The notes under the pieces are model-generated. The model saw nothing but the letters and a program-made list of their open reading frames with translations. It was not told where the DNA came from and ran no database searches. Shown one piece after another: positions 12,026-22,720 of a stretch of 64,000 bases of DNA (within the stretch, counting starts at the first letter, position 1; every line of letters starts with the position of its first letter). The translations under genes were made by a program, and so were the position numbers. The stretch lies in NCBI GenBank assembly GCA_019828595.1, contig JAHQRK010000010.1:1178001-1242000 (forward strand), in the 5' to 3' direction. Source of the stretch: Aphanomyces cochlioides. Its lineage: Eukaryota; Oomycota; Saprolegniomycetes; Saprolegniales; Verrucalvaceae.

Positions 12026-12038
12026 AAAAAAGGGAAAA
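12026..12038 (-). terminator. Pol III terminator of tRNA-Val copy 1
   Basis: On the minus strand, T4 then T6 begin 3 nt after the tRNA 3' end, a standard Pol III termination signal. Confidence 0.8.
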
Positions 12039-12041
12039 GAG

Positions 12042-12114
12042 TATCGATGGAGGGGATCGAACCCTCGATCTCAAGCGTGTGAAGCTTGCGTCCTAACCAC
12101 TAGACGACATCGAC
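12042..12114 (-). tRNA. tRNA-Val (anticodon CAC), copy 1
   Basis: A 73-nt cloverleaf read on the minus strand. The acceptor GTCGATG pairs with CATCGAT (one G-U), the D-arm is GTCTAGTGGTTAGGAC, the anticodon stem CAAGC/GCTTG carries loop TTCACAC, and the T-stem GAGGG/CCCTC carries loop TTCGATC. Discriminator A; no intron and no encoded CCA, as usual for nuclear eukaryotic genes. It decodes GUG. A T-run terminator follows, so Pol III expression is plausible. Confidence 0.94.
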
Positions 12115-13099
12115 TCCTTACTCCAGACCTCAATCCCAAAGTGTCATACATCCAACTCATCACGCCATTTTCACTCCGATACCACTCAGCTCTTATACTC
12201 TATGACCATGCCTTAGAAAACACGACTAACCAAACAAAACCTGTTCAACTCACACATGACTTTCACAATAAGTATAACTTTAGCATACACTGAAACTTAT
12301 CATGATACATAGAGAACACATGTCAGACTGAATTAGCCCATGCATTTGTAGACTATGACTTGCACTTCACTCCGTTCGATCGTGATAACAAATGTAGCCG
12401 TTGCAAGGTGTGGTTCAATCTTTTGGTCCATTCGCACTCCCAGCAATTGGTCGCGTGCAAAACATAGAGCTCGCGAGTCATGTAGACACCAGGAAACTAA
12501 ATGTGACTAGCATGTGATTTTACTTTCTATTCGCCATGCCGATGGTCTATCTTGGCTAGAAGAGTATTGAAAGAAACGTTTTTTACATTCAACAGTAAAT
12601 GATCCTTTTTGACAGGGTTTCATTGCATTGGGAAGACTCTAACATAGGAATGGGTTGTGTTTGCGAAAAACGAACGACGACAAAGAGAAAGAGAGTTTCA
12701 GGTACAAACGGTCACGGTGTTGGGGGATATGCTCACCACAACGAGAAAGAAAACCCTCAAGGACAGCCTCTTCTGTTCTGTGACAAACTCAACTAATGCT
12801 CCTGAGCACCATGAATAAATCTTGCACGATGTTAATTGTTTTCAGACGACCCAAATCTGTCAATTTTACATCAATTGATTTTCATACAGTGAGAATGAGT
12901 GAACTTTTAGTGTCAAGTCTTTGAAATGGCGGGGATAGCCTGGGCTCATGCGAGATGAAGGACTTGTGTATTTGGCGAGACTGACGAGTGTTCGTGAATG
13001 TAGTTTGTTTTGAGTGATTGAGGGGTAAGGATGATGTCTAGACTTTGGGGTTGAAAGGACAGATCCGACAATAGAGCTGTCGAGGGATAAACGTGTGGG

Positions 13100-13104
13100 A
13101 AAAA
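13100..13104 (-). terminator. Pol III terminator of tRNA-Thr copy 1
   Basis: T5 on the minus strand, about 10 nt beyond the tRNA 3' end. Confidence 0.75.
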
Positions 13105-13114
13105 CATAAATGCA

Positions 13115-13186
13115 AGCCCCCACGCGGGATCGAACCACGGACCTTTCGCTTACGAAGCGAGTGCTCTACCACTGAGCTATAGGGGC
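13115..13186 (-). tRNA. tRNA-Thr (anticodon CGT), copy 1, LINE target
   Basis: A 72-nt cloverleaf on the minus strand. Acceptor GCCCCTA pairs with TGGGGGC, D-arm is GCTCAGTGGTAGAGC, anticodon loop TTCGTAA, and T-stem CGTGG/CCGCG carries loop TTCGATC. The first base pair of the anticodon stem is a C-A mismatch. It decodes ACG. Its 5' end touches the first base of LINE alpha1 with no spacer. Because Pol III promoters are internal (box A TAGCTCAGTGG) and a T5 terminator follows, the gene can remain active despite the insertion. Nucleotides 1-17 are repeated at the far end of the LINE. Confidence 0.93.
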
Positions 13187-13246
13187 ACTTTTACTTTTGC
13201 CGTCAACCACTCAAGTCAACAGCCAAAGTAAGGTACCCCTCGACCA

Positions 13247-15804
13247 ATGTCGTCTACCGCTGCCGCCGATGCTGCCAAGCCCTCTATGCCGAATGTCTCC
13301 TCCGTGAAGTACCTTGTCCCTTCTGGTCCACCAGTGGACGAGCAGGGTCCGACGCCGTCTCCTTCCGCCGACGCTCAAGATCGCCTTCTCCACGCACCCG
13401 CCAACGAAATCTCTGTCGAGTCCAACGCGAGCGAGTCCGACAAGCGCCATGAAGATGGATTCCACCACGCCGAAGATGCCAATATGTCCCAACAAGCCCC
13501 TCCACCCGACCAAGCTAACGACCCTGCGCCGCGCCGAGTTATCATCGATCTCTCCGATCCAGTTGGTGCTCCGCCGCGCGAGAGTCCTCCTCAAAAAGAA
13601 CAAGAACAACCCAAGAAAAAATCCTATGCCGACCTACTCAAGGGCGATCAAGACAATGCACCTCCGAAACGAGTCAAGACTGTCGTCAACCGCCCCAAGC
13701 CGGAGTACCTCAGCAAACTCATCGACCTCGCGAGCCAAGAAGATGCAAACGAGGAAGACTTGCTTGAGGCCATCTCGCAGGCGACCCCAGTCAAGGTCAA
13801 GAAGGCCACCACCACGATGTGGATCGAAACTGATGGAGCCTTCTCCGACAAGGCCTATACCAACGAGAAGATCATCGACGCGATCTTCAAGGAAAACCAA
13901 GATGCCGAATGGGCGTACCTCCTATTGGAATTCGTTCAACTCAACAAAACGCGCACCGGCGACATCGTCGTGTCCATTACCTCGCGCGACGTGAAGGACA
14001 TGCTCGCTGGGAAAACCATTTCGATCTTCGGCAAGGAGTTCACGATTCCAGTGCCTACGGTCAAGGTCAGCGGATCATCTCAAGAATCGAACGACCCGAT
14101 GGACAAGTTCTTCTTATGGACATCGTGGGCATTCGATTCAACTTCGACTCTGTCAAGCTCTTCCGTTTGCTACGACGTTTGAAGATGAAGCCAATCTTTC
14201 AAGCGTATCGGCAACACATACCCAATGTCTCCTGCCAGTCCAATGTGTGGCGCGTCTACTTCTTGGAGGCAGAAGTCCCCAAACAACTAGTCGTCAACGG
14301 TCATCCAGCAGACCGACTGAAGATGGATGGTGTGGCCTACAATGTGTTTGTCAAGAACTTCCAACGCTCGGCTTCTCGCACCTCTTCTGCTTCACCTCAT
14401 TGCTTGGACTTGGACCACGCCGCAGCGTTGATGCAAAGTCCGGAGAAGCAAGTGCCGGAACCAGAAGGACAAGGCGCAGTGGACCAAGGAGCCAAACAAA
14501 CCAAACGCGCCAAAGTCAACGAGGAAAAACAACACGAAGAACCTATAATCCAAGGTCAGGGTGAAGAGTCACAAAATATGGAAGTGATCCCTCCTCATAC
14601 CGAGCCAAAATCAAACGAAGAACCTTTACTCCAGGGTAGAGAGGAAGAGCCACAAGACATGGAAGTCACACCTCTAGAGACCGAGCCAATTGTTCCTCCT
14701 GCTTCATCGCAGTTGAGCACCAACATGGAAGTCGATCCAAAATCAACTAAACGCACCACGAGTCAATCTGTCGACGAAGATGGATTTGTTGTACCTCGTT
14801 CGAAGAAGCGAGTAGCCGCTGCACAAGCGTCCCCATCATTTGTATCGTGGGCCTCCGACAACTTCTTCAATGCTCTCGCAACCATCGAAGCAACTACTAT
14901 GCCAGTGGATTCTCAGCATGAAACACCAACTCGTGTGTACATACCTGCGATCAAGAAGATCCCAGAAGAAAGCTTGAAAGCACGTGACGCCTTCGTGAAG
15001 AGGCAACATGTTGTCGACAGCAAGCTTTGCTGGCACCCAGACAACCTCACCATGGAGGAGCTTGTCCAAGTGCTCCAAGCCAGCGTTGGGGAAGGAGCTG
15101 CCTTCCAACACCACAACCAAGCCAACACCACGGACATCTCCGGAACGGAACTTGATGTTGTCGACTACATACGTCGATGCAACGTTGACGGACTCTGGAA
15201 AGTCATCCATTCCCACACCCAAAGCATGAACGTCGTCCTAACCAAGTTAGCCACACATACGTACAGTGATTACCTCAAGGTCGTCCGTATGCACGCTTGG
15301 CAACGTTGGATGTCGGCGACACAACTACCAGTGGTCGATTCATTCACGAATGGATTCAAGTTTACCTTTCAAGAACATCCAAAGTGGACCAGGCTTGAAG
15401 AAATCTCAAGCGTCTTGGGTTTCTTCGAGGACGCACCAAAACACCCTGCCTTCCCAACGGATCAAGTGGAAGATGCTCTTGCCGCTTTCGAACTATGGAT
15501 CGCTGTGCAAGCTCCGTTAGTCTTCAGAAATGACGCATGGATCTTGTACCTCACTCGTCAGCCAGTAGCGTGGCTTCCAGCCAAACATGGCCGCATGTTG
15601 GCACCATCCACGCTCTGGGCTTTGCTGAAGTCGCTGTTCGGGCAATACTTTGCGGAAGAACTGAATCGTGTGTGCAAAACCGAGATGTCTTCGCGGATAT
15701 GGCAGCTCAGTATTGATGCCTACCAGCCTACAGACAGCTCGTTAACAGCATTCGTTGGCAACGACAATACCCGCCTGCAACGCAGGAACAACTTGTTGTA
15801 CTAA
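13247..15804 (+). pseudogene. alpha1 ORF1, broken by a 1-nt deletion
   Basis: Same protein as alpha2 ORF1, starting at ATG 13247, but the TTCTTTATGG of alpha2 reads TTCTTATGG near 14111-14119, one T short. The frame then runs to a premature stop at 14182. The remainder is open in the next frame through to TAA 15804, including the conserved C-terminus. Only the first third of the protein would be made. A homopolymer miscall in the assembly is an alternative. Confidence 0.88.
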
Positions 15805-18800
15805 GGTCCTCGCGGCTTCAGTGCAGCCAACTTCATCGCATCCAAACCAACAACCACCACAGCCAACGTTCCCCAACTCTTCACTTGTCAACTTGTCCAT
15901 TGTCACGGCCAATATAAATGGCCTTTCGAGAGACAATGGAAACCAACTTGTCAATACCATGATCTCACGGAACGAGATCGTTGCCCTACAAGAAACCAAA
16001 TTTGCCAGTGAGAAGAAATTCTCCACGTTCATGTTTCACCTTGCTCACGCTCTTGGTCATGACAAGTACTTCATTGCTGCCAATGACCATCGGCTTCTGG
16101 GAGGCGAACTTGAACAATACCGATCTGGTGGCGTCGCCATGATCTTCCAACACACCATCCCTGGCTTCAGCACACTTCACCATGAACGCCAATACGACAT
16201 CGAAGATCGCTACATGGTGGTCAGTTCAATGTGGGGAGACGACCCCATCTACTACCACAATGTCTACGCACCTGTTGAAGACAGCGAGCGAGACGCCTTC
16301 TTTGATGCCTTGCCACGAAACTTCCCAATCGCGTCCAAACATGTCGTCATGGGAGACTTCAATCTCCCGATGGATCGAGCATTGGACTCAAGAGGCTCCA
16401 CCACCTCAAACCACCAAGTCAACAGGCAGTCTTGTTTCGCGTGGCTACAAGAACTTGAGGTCGTCGACGCCTGGAGATCTTTCAACCCCACGAAGAAGGT
16501 TTACTCTTCGCCGAAGGGACTCAATCGGCTTGATTACATCTTCCTTCAGCCTGCCTTGTGTCGAATGTATTCTGCTGGCGAGTACTTCGAGCCTACAGCA
16601 AACACAGATCACTTATGGCACAAAGTGGAGCTCCAACCAGTAAAAACAACACGCGTCAAGAGCTACTGGAAGCTGCCAAAAGAACTTTTGGCGATCCGAG
16701 AAGTTCGAGAGGCGATTGTGTCCGAAGCCAGCGAACTGCTCGAGCGACTGCGGACATCGAACCAGCCAGGGGTCTTGTGGACTCAATGGCAACGCCGCAC
16801 CAAACGCTTTCTTCAGAAATATCACGCTCGAATGGTAACGAACCAAAAGAACGCACTTCAAGAGGCCAAGATCCAATGGCTACAAGCTCAGTTACGACAT
16901 CATCACGGACGCCTCACCGAAGCAGCTCTCAATACTGCAAGGACACAGTATGAGACCAAGAAGCAAGACTTGAAACAGCACCACGCGGACTTGAGTTTTG
17001 ACTTCCACGCCACCCAAAACGAGGCACCGACAAGTCATTTCTTTCGCAAACCACGCGCTCGGCAGTTTTCCATACCTATCGTCGAATGTTACGACGAACA
17101 AGGAAACGTCACTGCCATACCAGAGGAAATTCATGCAGCATTCAATCGTCATTGGTCGGCGGTGATGAGTGAAGGCGACTTTCAACCTACAAGTCCACAA
17201 GAGAAGTCACAGTTCTTGAATGTACTTGAGAGAAACTTACCCCAAGACGATTCAGAGGCTTTGGATGCGCCGTTGACGATCGAAGAGCTAGCGCAATCCA
17301 TCAAGACGATGAATCCTCACAAGTCACCTGGAATAGATGGGTTCTCGGCTGGCTTTTACCAGCTACATCCAGCCTTGTTTGGCGAAATCTTGTCGGTAGT
17401 CTTCAACCACCAACTTCAGGAAGGCATCATGTTGGCCTCGCAACGCTGGTCCGCCATATCGTTGCTCTTCAAAGGCGGCGATCGACGCAACCCAGCGAAC
17501 TATCGACCCATTGCCTTGATTCCAGTTGAAGTCAAAGTCCTATCGCGCGCGTTAGCGTATCGAATGTCACAAGTCTTACCGTTGATCGTCCAACCCGAAC
17601 AAAATGGCTTCGTCAAAGGCAGGCGGATCCATGATCATGTCATCTTTCTGCAAGACCTTCAACATCATTGCACCACCTTCAATCAAGAAGCCTACGCGAT
17701 GTTCCTGGACTTTGAAAAGGCCTATGATCGTGTGAATCATGAGTTCATGTTCGCCGTTTTGAAGAAATTCAATGTTGGAGATCACTTCATTGATTGGGTT
17801 AAGTTACTTTACAACCAAACTCAAGTCAGTTTGAACATCAATGGCAGACTTACCGATCCATACTATCCATCGCGAGGAGTCAAGCAAGGCGATCCGTTGT
17901 CTTCGATGCTTTTCGTCTTGACGATAGAACCGCTCGCTCAAATGCTTCGCAATCATCCCGAGTATGGTTACGCTTTCTCGGACTCTGGGATCGCTTCCGT
18001 TCTTCTCTTCGCCGACGACACATCGCTCATCTCCAGCTCCGTGGGCGACTTGGAAGAACAGCTTAAGCTCGTCGACGAGTTTTGCCGTCACTCTGGAGCA
18101 AAACTCAATCGCAGTAAGAGCAAAGTCTTGACGCTAGACAACAATCAATCAGTATTCCAACATCCAAGATTGAACATGGTACCAAGTGGAACGCCAGTGA
18201 AATATCTTGGGATTGAACTGGGACACCAATTGGATCCTATGCTTCAAATCAATGCAATCAGCGATAAGTTTTACAAGTCGTTTACCACGTGGGCGTGTCG
18301 AGCAAGAACCCTCAAAGGCAGGCGGTTGCTTGTGAAAACGATGATCCTATCACAGCTTTGGCATTACACGATGGTGCTACCGATACCAGACAATACCGTG
18401 CGAAAATGGCAGTCTATGGTCAACAAGTTTGTCATGAGTCGACGCACGCAAGCCGAAGACAAGTATTTGGCCCTTGCTCCAAGTGGCTTGATCCATGACT
18501 CGAAGACGGGCTTCAAAGTGCCGCATATTGCTTCAGTGATTCGAAAACAAAGAGTCACTCGTCTTCAACTCCTAGTCCAAGCTGATCAAGAAGAGCCTCC
18601 ACAATGGGCAATCTTACCGACAGATCGCTTGAGTCGTTGCATGTATCCATACCCTCGAGTGACAAATTGGGACTTCATGATGTATCATCCTAGCCCAAAC
18701 AATAAGCTCGTCCAGTTCAAGTTGCTCTCACCGTTTTGGCGCAATGTCTGGAAGCAATGGGCTCAAATTCCAATGACAATGAAGACACCACACGAGCCTA

Positions 18801-19927
18801 CGCTGAGTCAGATGACACAAATGCCATTGTGGATGTCGTCGCACCCTCTCTTTCAAGTCCCGGGTCGAGACGGGATATCGTCGCTTGCAATCACGCTTCA
18901 AAACCATCGCGACTGGTACAGACACCTTGCTCGAAGAAGCATACACTGCCTTGAAGACTTGTTGACTCCAGGTCGAACGTGGCCAACCTACGATGAGTTT
19001 CGTGAGTCGATGGAAGACCACCTAGATCACTTCGTCGAAGAATTACCTGTCCCGACATCCTTCAAGCACTTTTACAAGCTGGTGACGCTGATTGCAACGA
19101 ATGTTTGGACTCAAGCCAACAAGCGGCTAGACGCCCCGGTTGAAAACGATCCTAGTCCGCAAACGGTGATTTCATATCGACAAGGAGATGTCGACGTACC
19201 GTTCAAGTCGTGGACAACGAAAATCATCAAGCGAGTGAGCTTCCATGCTCCTTTGTTAACGCGGCCGCATCCCTTCCACTCTAGCACACGTGAGACTCGA
19301 GCGAAAATCGCCAAATACCTTTCACATTTTGTCAAGCCTTTTGCCAGTCTTGTGACGCCAGTTCAAGCAGATCTTTGGACGCGAATTCTCTACGACATCA
19401 TCCCAGTGGGCAATAAATTCAAGTACAAGGAGGCCACTGTCCCAAGAGCACTTCGATGCTGCTACCCGAATTGTTATGCGCGAGAAACATTGCGGCACTT
19501 GTTCATGGAATGCACAATCACACGAGATCTTTGGCTACAACATCGTGAGGCATGGAGTTTGTTTGGGGTTCGCTTTACCTGGGAGTGGGTCGAAAACATC
19601 GATGCTTTTCAAGTCGCGCAGCGATGGGCTCGATATCGAGACGTTCTCCATCGGCTCTGGTTTATGCTTGCTTGCGGCATTCTTCACCTCCTATGGACAC
19701 ACCGAAACAAAGTCAAGTTTGACGGAGCCAAGACACCACACTTACCAGCGTTGAACGATGTTGCGTTGACTTTTTGGGCGTCTAATGTCCGCCGATGGCT
19801 TCGCCACATTCACGATCAAGACACCTATCAACAGGCAATGATTATCCTTGGATTGTTAAGACACCGTGGTTCGTACCGCCGATTTTTGAGTAAACATCCC
19901 GCAATCTTCAAGTTCAAGTTGGCTTGA
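15755..19927 (+). CDS. alpha1 ORF2: APE endonuclease-reverse transcriptase
   Basis: Intact frame of 1390 codons overlapping the end of ORF1 in the +1 frame. Order: endonuclease (TANING, QETKF, YRSGGVAM, GDFN, NRLDYIF, TDHLWH), linker, reverse transcriptase (NPHKSPGIDGF, NYRPIALIP, GFVKGRRIHDH, FLDFEKAYDRVNH, RGVKQGDPLSS, FADDTSL) and a C-terminal CX3CX7HX4C motif followed by a WTHRNKVKF-type segment. No ATG precedes the catalytic TANIN motif; the frame's first codon is TTG and the first Met is about residue 69. Translation probably depends on frameshifting from ORF1. Predicted role: nicking the tRNA-Thr gene and target-primed reverse transcription. Confidence 0.93.
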   Translation: MATTIPACNAGTTCCTKVLAASVQPTSSHPNQQPPQPTFPNSSLVNLSIVTANINGLSRDNGNQLVNTMISRNEIVALQETKFASEKKFSTFMFHLAHALGHDKYFIAANDHRLLGGELEQYRSGGVAMIFQHTIPGFSTLHHERQYDIEDRYMVVSSMWGDDPIYYHNVYAPVEDSERDAFFDALPRNFPIASKHVVMGDFNLPMDRALDSRGSTTSNHQVNRQSCFAWLQELEVVDAWRSFNPTKKVYSSPKGLNRLDYIFLQPALCRMYSAGEYFEPTANTDHLWHKVELQPVKTTRVKSYWKLPKELLAIREVREAIVSEASELLERLRTSNQPGVLWTQWQRRTKRFLQKYHARMVTNQKNALQEAKIQWLQAQLRHHHGRLTEAALNTARTQYETKKQDLKQHHADLSFDFHATQNEAPTSHFFRKPRARQFSIPIVECYDEQGNVTAIPEEIHAAFNRHWSAVMSEGDFQPTSPQEKSQFLNVLERNLPQDDSEALDAPLTIEELAQSIKTMNPHKSPGIDGFSAGFYQLHPALFGEILSVVFNHQLQEGIMLASQRWSAISLLFKGGDRRNPANYRPIALIPVEVKVLSRALAYRMSQVLPLIVQPEQNGFVKGRRIHDHVIFLQDLQHHCTTFNQEAYAMFLDFEKAYDRVNHEFMFAVLKKFNVGDHFIDWVKLLYNQTQVSLNINGRLTDPYYPSRGVKQGDPLSSMLFVLTIEPLAQMLRNHPEYGYAFSDSGIASVLLFADDTSLISSSVGDLEEQLKLVDEFCRHSGAKLNRSKSKVLTLDNNQSVFQHPRLNMVPSGTPVKYLGIELGHQLDPMLQINAISDKFYKSFTTWACRARTLKGRRLLVKTMILSQLWHYTMVLPIPDNTVRKWQSMVNKFVMSRRTQAEDKYLALAPSGLIHDSKTGFKVPHIASVIRKQRVTRLQLLVQADQEEPPQWAILPTDRLSRCMYPYPRVTNWDFMMYHPSPNNKLVQFKLLSPFWRNVWKQWAQIPMTMKTPHEPTLSQMTQMPLWMSSHPLFQVPGRDGISSLAITLQNHRDWYRHLARRSIHCLEDLLTPGRTWPTYDEFRESMEDHLDHFVEELPVPTSFKHFYKLVTLIATNVWTQANKRLDAPVENDPSPQTVISYRQGDVDVPFKSWTTKIIKRVSFHAPLLTRPHPFHSSTRETRAKIAKYLSHFVKPFASLVTPVQADLWTRILYDIIPVGNKFKYKEATVPRALRCCYPNCYARETLRHLFMECTITRDLWLQHREAWSLFGVRFTWEWVENIDAFQVAQRWARYRDVLHRLWFMLACGILHLLWTHRNKVKFDGAKTPHLPALNDVALTFWASNVRRWLRHIHDQDTYQQAMIILGLLRHRGSYRRFLSKHPAIFKFKLA
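15796..15804 (+). other. Candidate +1 frameshift site, alpha1
   Basis: TTG TAC TAA. Skipping the T of the ORF1 stop places ribosomes in ORF2 at AAG (Lys), giving KVLAA. The surrounding bases are conserved between the two families. Confidence 0.55.
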
Positions 19928-21627
19928 TTACTCCGGCTCGATTAGTCAACATGATGGATCTACAAGTTGAAGTGAGATCTTTGTTTGAATTGAAGCAAAC
20001 TTACCCGCAAGCGTGCCAAAGTTTTGAAGGCAAGTCCAACCAAGTTGAAATTCAACTACAAAAATCCAGAAAAATCGACAATTCAAGGGTGAATTACGAA
20101 ATTAAAAAATTGGGCAGCGCTTCGCACAAAATCGGCGAGGTCTTTCGGAAAGACTTGGTGGTTTTCGCCAACTTCGCTTGAAAAAGCAAGAAAAAAACAA
20201 GCTAAGCACAAAAGTCAAGCAAAAACAAAGGAAACAACTTACGAAGTTGGTCGAATGGACCTCGGATGGCTGGCCCGGCGTAGCCAATTCCCACCTTCTT
20301 GGACGCGCCGACGACGAATCATCGGCGCCAAAATGGGCGACCGGTCGCAAAAATCGCTCGCTTTCCTAAACAAGTCATACCAACAAGCACGAGATACAAA
20401 CCAAGCCAAATCGCTGAAGTCTTCCTTGAAGCCCCGGGGCATCCCCTTGAGACAAAGTCCCAAGGGTTGAAAGTCGCGGCCGAAGCCACGACTCGACGGC
20501 GGCAAAGTAAAAAGGCAACGCGCCCTCAAGAAGTATCCGGGTAGGGGGACTACCAACTGGCCTAGGAGCGATCGGAGGTATCCCCCCCTCGTCACACCCC
20601 ACAGCCAGCTTTTTTCGGCACTCCAAGCGACACGCTGGCGACTCCACAAAAGCAGAGCCGACTTGGAAAAAAGTCTTCGCGCTTTTCTTCCTTGAACGCC
20701 TTGGACGCCTTCTTCTCAAAAGCCAGCCGAATCAAACCACGAGCAGAAAGACGGGTGAGGCCCTGCGTCCCGACACTCACGAAGGGACGGAGATTTGACC
20801 GCTCGCTATTCGCTCCAGCTGGCTCTTGTTCTTGAACGCCTTGAATCTTGTCTTCCTTGAAGCCCATCGCCTTCTTCAGCCTTCGTGTATCGCGGTCGCA
20901 CCCATCGCACCCATGGCAGATCGCACCCACGGCAAGTCGCACCCACGGCAAGTCACACGAGCGTCGGCATAGCAAGCGGCAAAAACACGGCAGCACGGAC
21001 ACGGTAGCGGCAACAACGACACGGCACAGCAAGCGACCACAGCAGCAGCAGCACGGCACACCAAGCGGCAACAACAGCACAACACGACCACGAACAGCAA
21101 CAGCAGCGGCCAAACGAAGCAGCAGAGTGACAGTATCACGGCGGCATGGCAGCGGCAAAATTGAAAAATGGCCAAGGAACTTTTCAAAACATCCTCAAGG
21201 AAGTTCTCTGCCACTCAAAATTTTCAAGTCCGGCAAGAAAAAAATCCAGTGAACTTCCTCAGGCAAGACCATACAAACATCAAGACACGATCAACGACCC
21301 AAGAACATGCGACCACAAGGCACCCATGACGACTGCACAATCGACGGTGACGCACCAACGTTCAACGACGATGGCACTTTGCGACAAGAAAAAATCCAGT
21401 GGAAGATTAGTTCACACATCATCTGGTGCCAATGGTCCTGTCCAAGATTAGTCAAAGCAACATGTGGACGTTCTGAAGCCAGTCCAAGATTACTCCACAC
21501 CCATCTGACGTCGAAGACAAGACAAGTCTGTCCCATGTCCACATCACCCAAGACCATTCATGTTGTTACACGACTTGAAGACCACAATCGACAGCACATG
21601 CGACGTGTCAAGAAGCCAACTTTTACC

Positions 21628-21774
21628 TGTATCAACTGATACAACAAAATCAAGTTTCAAGAGGTAAATCTGCTTGCGTTCAAATCTCACAAGCACCAAT
21701 ATTATTCACTCAAGAGTGATTAATGACGGTCATTATTATTTAGCGTATAATTAAATTCAATATACGCGGTTGTA
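21628..21774 (+). other. Structured 3' terminus of alpha1
   Basis: Same four hairpins as in beta. The last part reads GCGTATA...TATACGC, then a final GGTTGTA in place of the usual GATTGTA. It is 147 nt here, one A shorter after the first hairpin. Confidence 0.7.
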
Positions 21775-21791
21775 CACTGAGCTATAGGGGC
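21775..21791 (-). repeat. 17-bp target-site duplication after alpha1
   Basis: CACTGAGCTATAGGGGC, identical to nt 1-17 (reverse complement) of the tRNA-Thr at the element's left end. Confidence 0.95.
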
Positions 21792-22631
21792 GGACATACT
21801 TCCATACCCCATTCCTACACCACAAACAATTTTTTCACACAATCCTCCTGCGTCTCTACATCCCCTCGCATCGCTACCTACAAAACAAACATACACCAAT
21901 CGTCTCATCTTCTCATATACACAAAAAAACATAGATTCCACAGGCCGTTCAAAACATACCAACACATACGGCTGCATTGCACTCACCATCCTTTTATACA
22001 AAATCACACTCACCACATGGCCTACATTACCAAATCTCGTCAAGAAACTCGTCTCAATTGCTGCATACAGTCTCCACTTCGTATGATCTAGAATATCCTC
22101 CTTCCACTGTAATCTTTCACATGGAACACATTTCGTCAAAAATTATTCTGACATGCGACTTTAGACCGATGTACGAATTTTTGCTTACTTCAAAGCTGAC
22201 TATGAGAATGAATCTTCTTCACTTTGGTCGTCTCAAGCTAAACCAGGACGCGTCTCCTGCACATGAATATCGCGATCAAAATACGAGAAATATCTCAAAT
22301 ACATATGTGTGGACAGTATTCGCACCCCTTCCAGATTAAACGTCCAGTGAGTCATTGTGATAGGTCTTAGACCGCTGAGCTCGCCGAATGTGTGGTGATA
22401 AAAGACCAACCTAACATCGTGAAATGTCTTGTGTGTCAAATTCGTGAAATTGGGATATGAAAAGCGGCAAAATATTTCCTCTAAAAGTTGGAGTGGGTGA
22501 AATAATCTCACAACACGAGAGCTTTCCGTCGCTTTATTTCCGATGGGCGTGAGGATCCTGACACAGCCATGACGATCGTCGATTTCTGATCGACAGATTG
22601 TTGATAAATGTGCTTTTTATGGCTCTCATGG

Positions 22632-22644
22632 AAAAAAGGGAAAA
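22632..22644 (-). terminator. Pol III terminator of tRNA-Val copy 2
   Basis: T4 and T6 runs directly downstream on the minus strand. Confidence 0.8.
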
Positions 22645-22647
22645 GAG

Positions 22648-22720
22648 TATCGATGGAGGGGATCGAACCCTCGATCTCAAGCGTGTGAAGCTTGCGTCCT
22701 AACCACTAGACGACATCGAC
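22648..22720 (-). tRNA. tRNA-Val (CAC), copy 2
   Basis: Identical to copy 1: 73-nt cloverleaf, anticodon loop TTCACAC, terminator immediately downstream. Confidence 0.94.

Larger units (their letters stand above)
11186..13186. repeat. 2.0-kb tRNA array unit, copy 1
   Basis: Segment almost identical to 21792-23792, 41682-43681 and (partial) 54200-55198. It contains minus-strand tRNA-Val(CAC) and tRNA-Thr(CGT). The spacers (11186-12041 and 12115-13114) show no convincing gene. Overlapping short frames exist at 11114-11533 (minus) and 11371-11733 (plus), but the former runs into the LINE tail and is broken in copy 4. Joining the unit end at tRNA-Thr to the next unit start reconstructs the pre-insertion sequence of a simple 2-kb tandem tRNA array. 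Confidence 0.9.
13187..21774 (+). mobile_element. LINE alpha1, full length (8588 bp)
   Basis: Complete element between two copies of the 17-bp tRNA-Thr sequence (13170-13186 inside the tRNA, and 21775-21791). Layout: 60-nt leader beginning ACTTTTACTTTTGCCG, ORF1 with one frameshift, overlapping ORF2, a 1.85-kb 3' UTR without genes, and the hairpin terminus. Its total length equals that of alpha2. ORF2 differs from alpha2 at only a handful of residues (S/N, Y/F, I/N, P/S, R/Q, V/D seen), so the two are recent relatives. Confidence 0.95.

Noticed and set aside
12599..12796. 65-codon plus-strand frame in each array unit
   Set aside because: Short, with no motif. Copies are near-identical DNA, so conservation says nothing about coding.
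12866..13138. 90-codon minus-strand frame upstream of tRNA-Thr
   Set aside because: Its start overlaps the tRNA gene body and no protein features are visible.
13909..14455. Apparent separate 5' extension of the alpha1 ORF1 remainder and of the 33799-34455 frame
   Set aside because: These are shadow frames of ORF1. In alpha1 the 1-nt deletion fuses the shadow to the genuine C-terminal frame; in alpha2 it stays a shadow.
20592..21214. 188- and 112-codon minus-strand frames in the alpha 3' UTR, rich in C, R, V and L
   Set aside because: They lie on the antisense strand of a GC-rich, CAGCA-repetitive 3' UTR. They have no motif, and their conservation equals that of the surrounding DNA.
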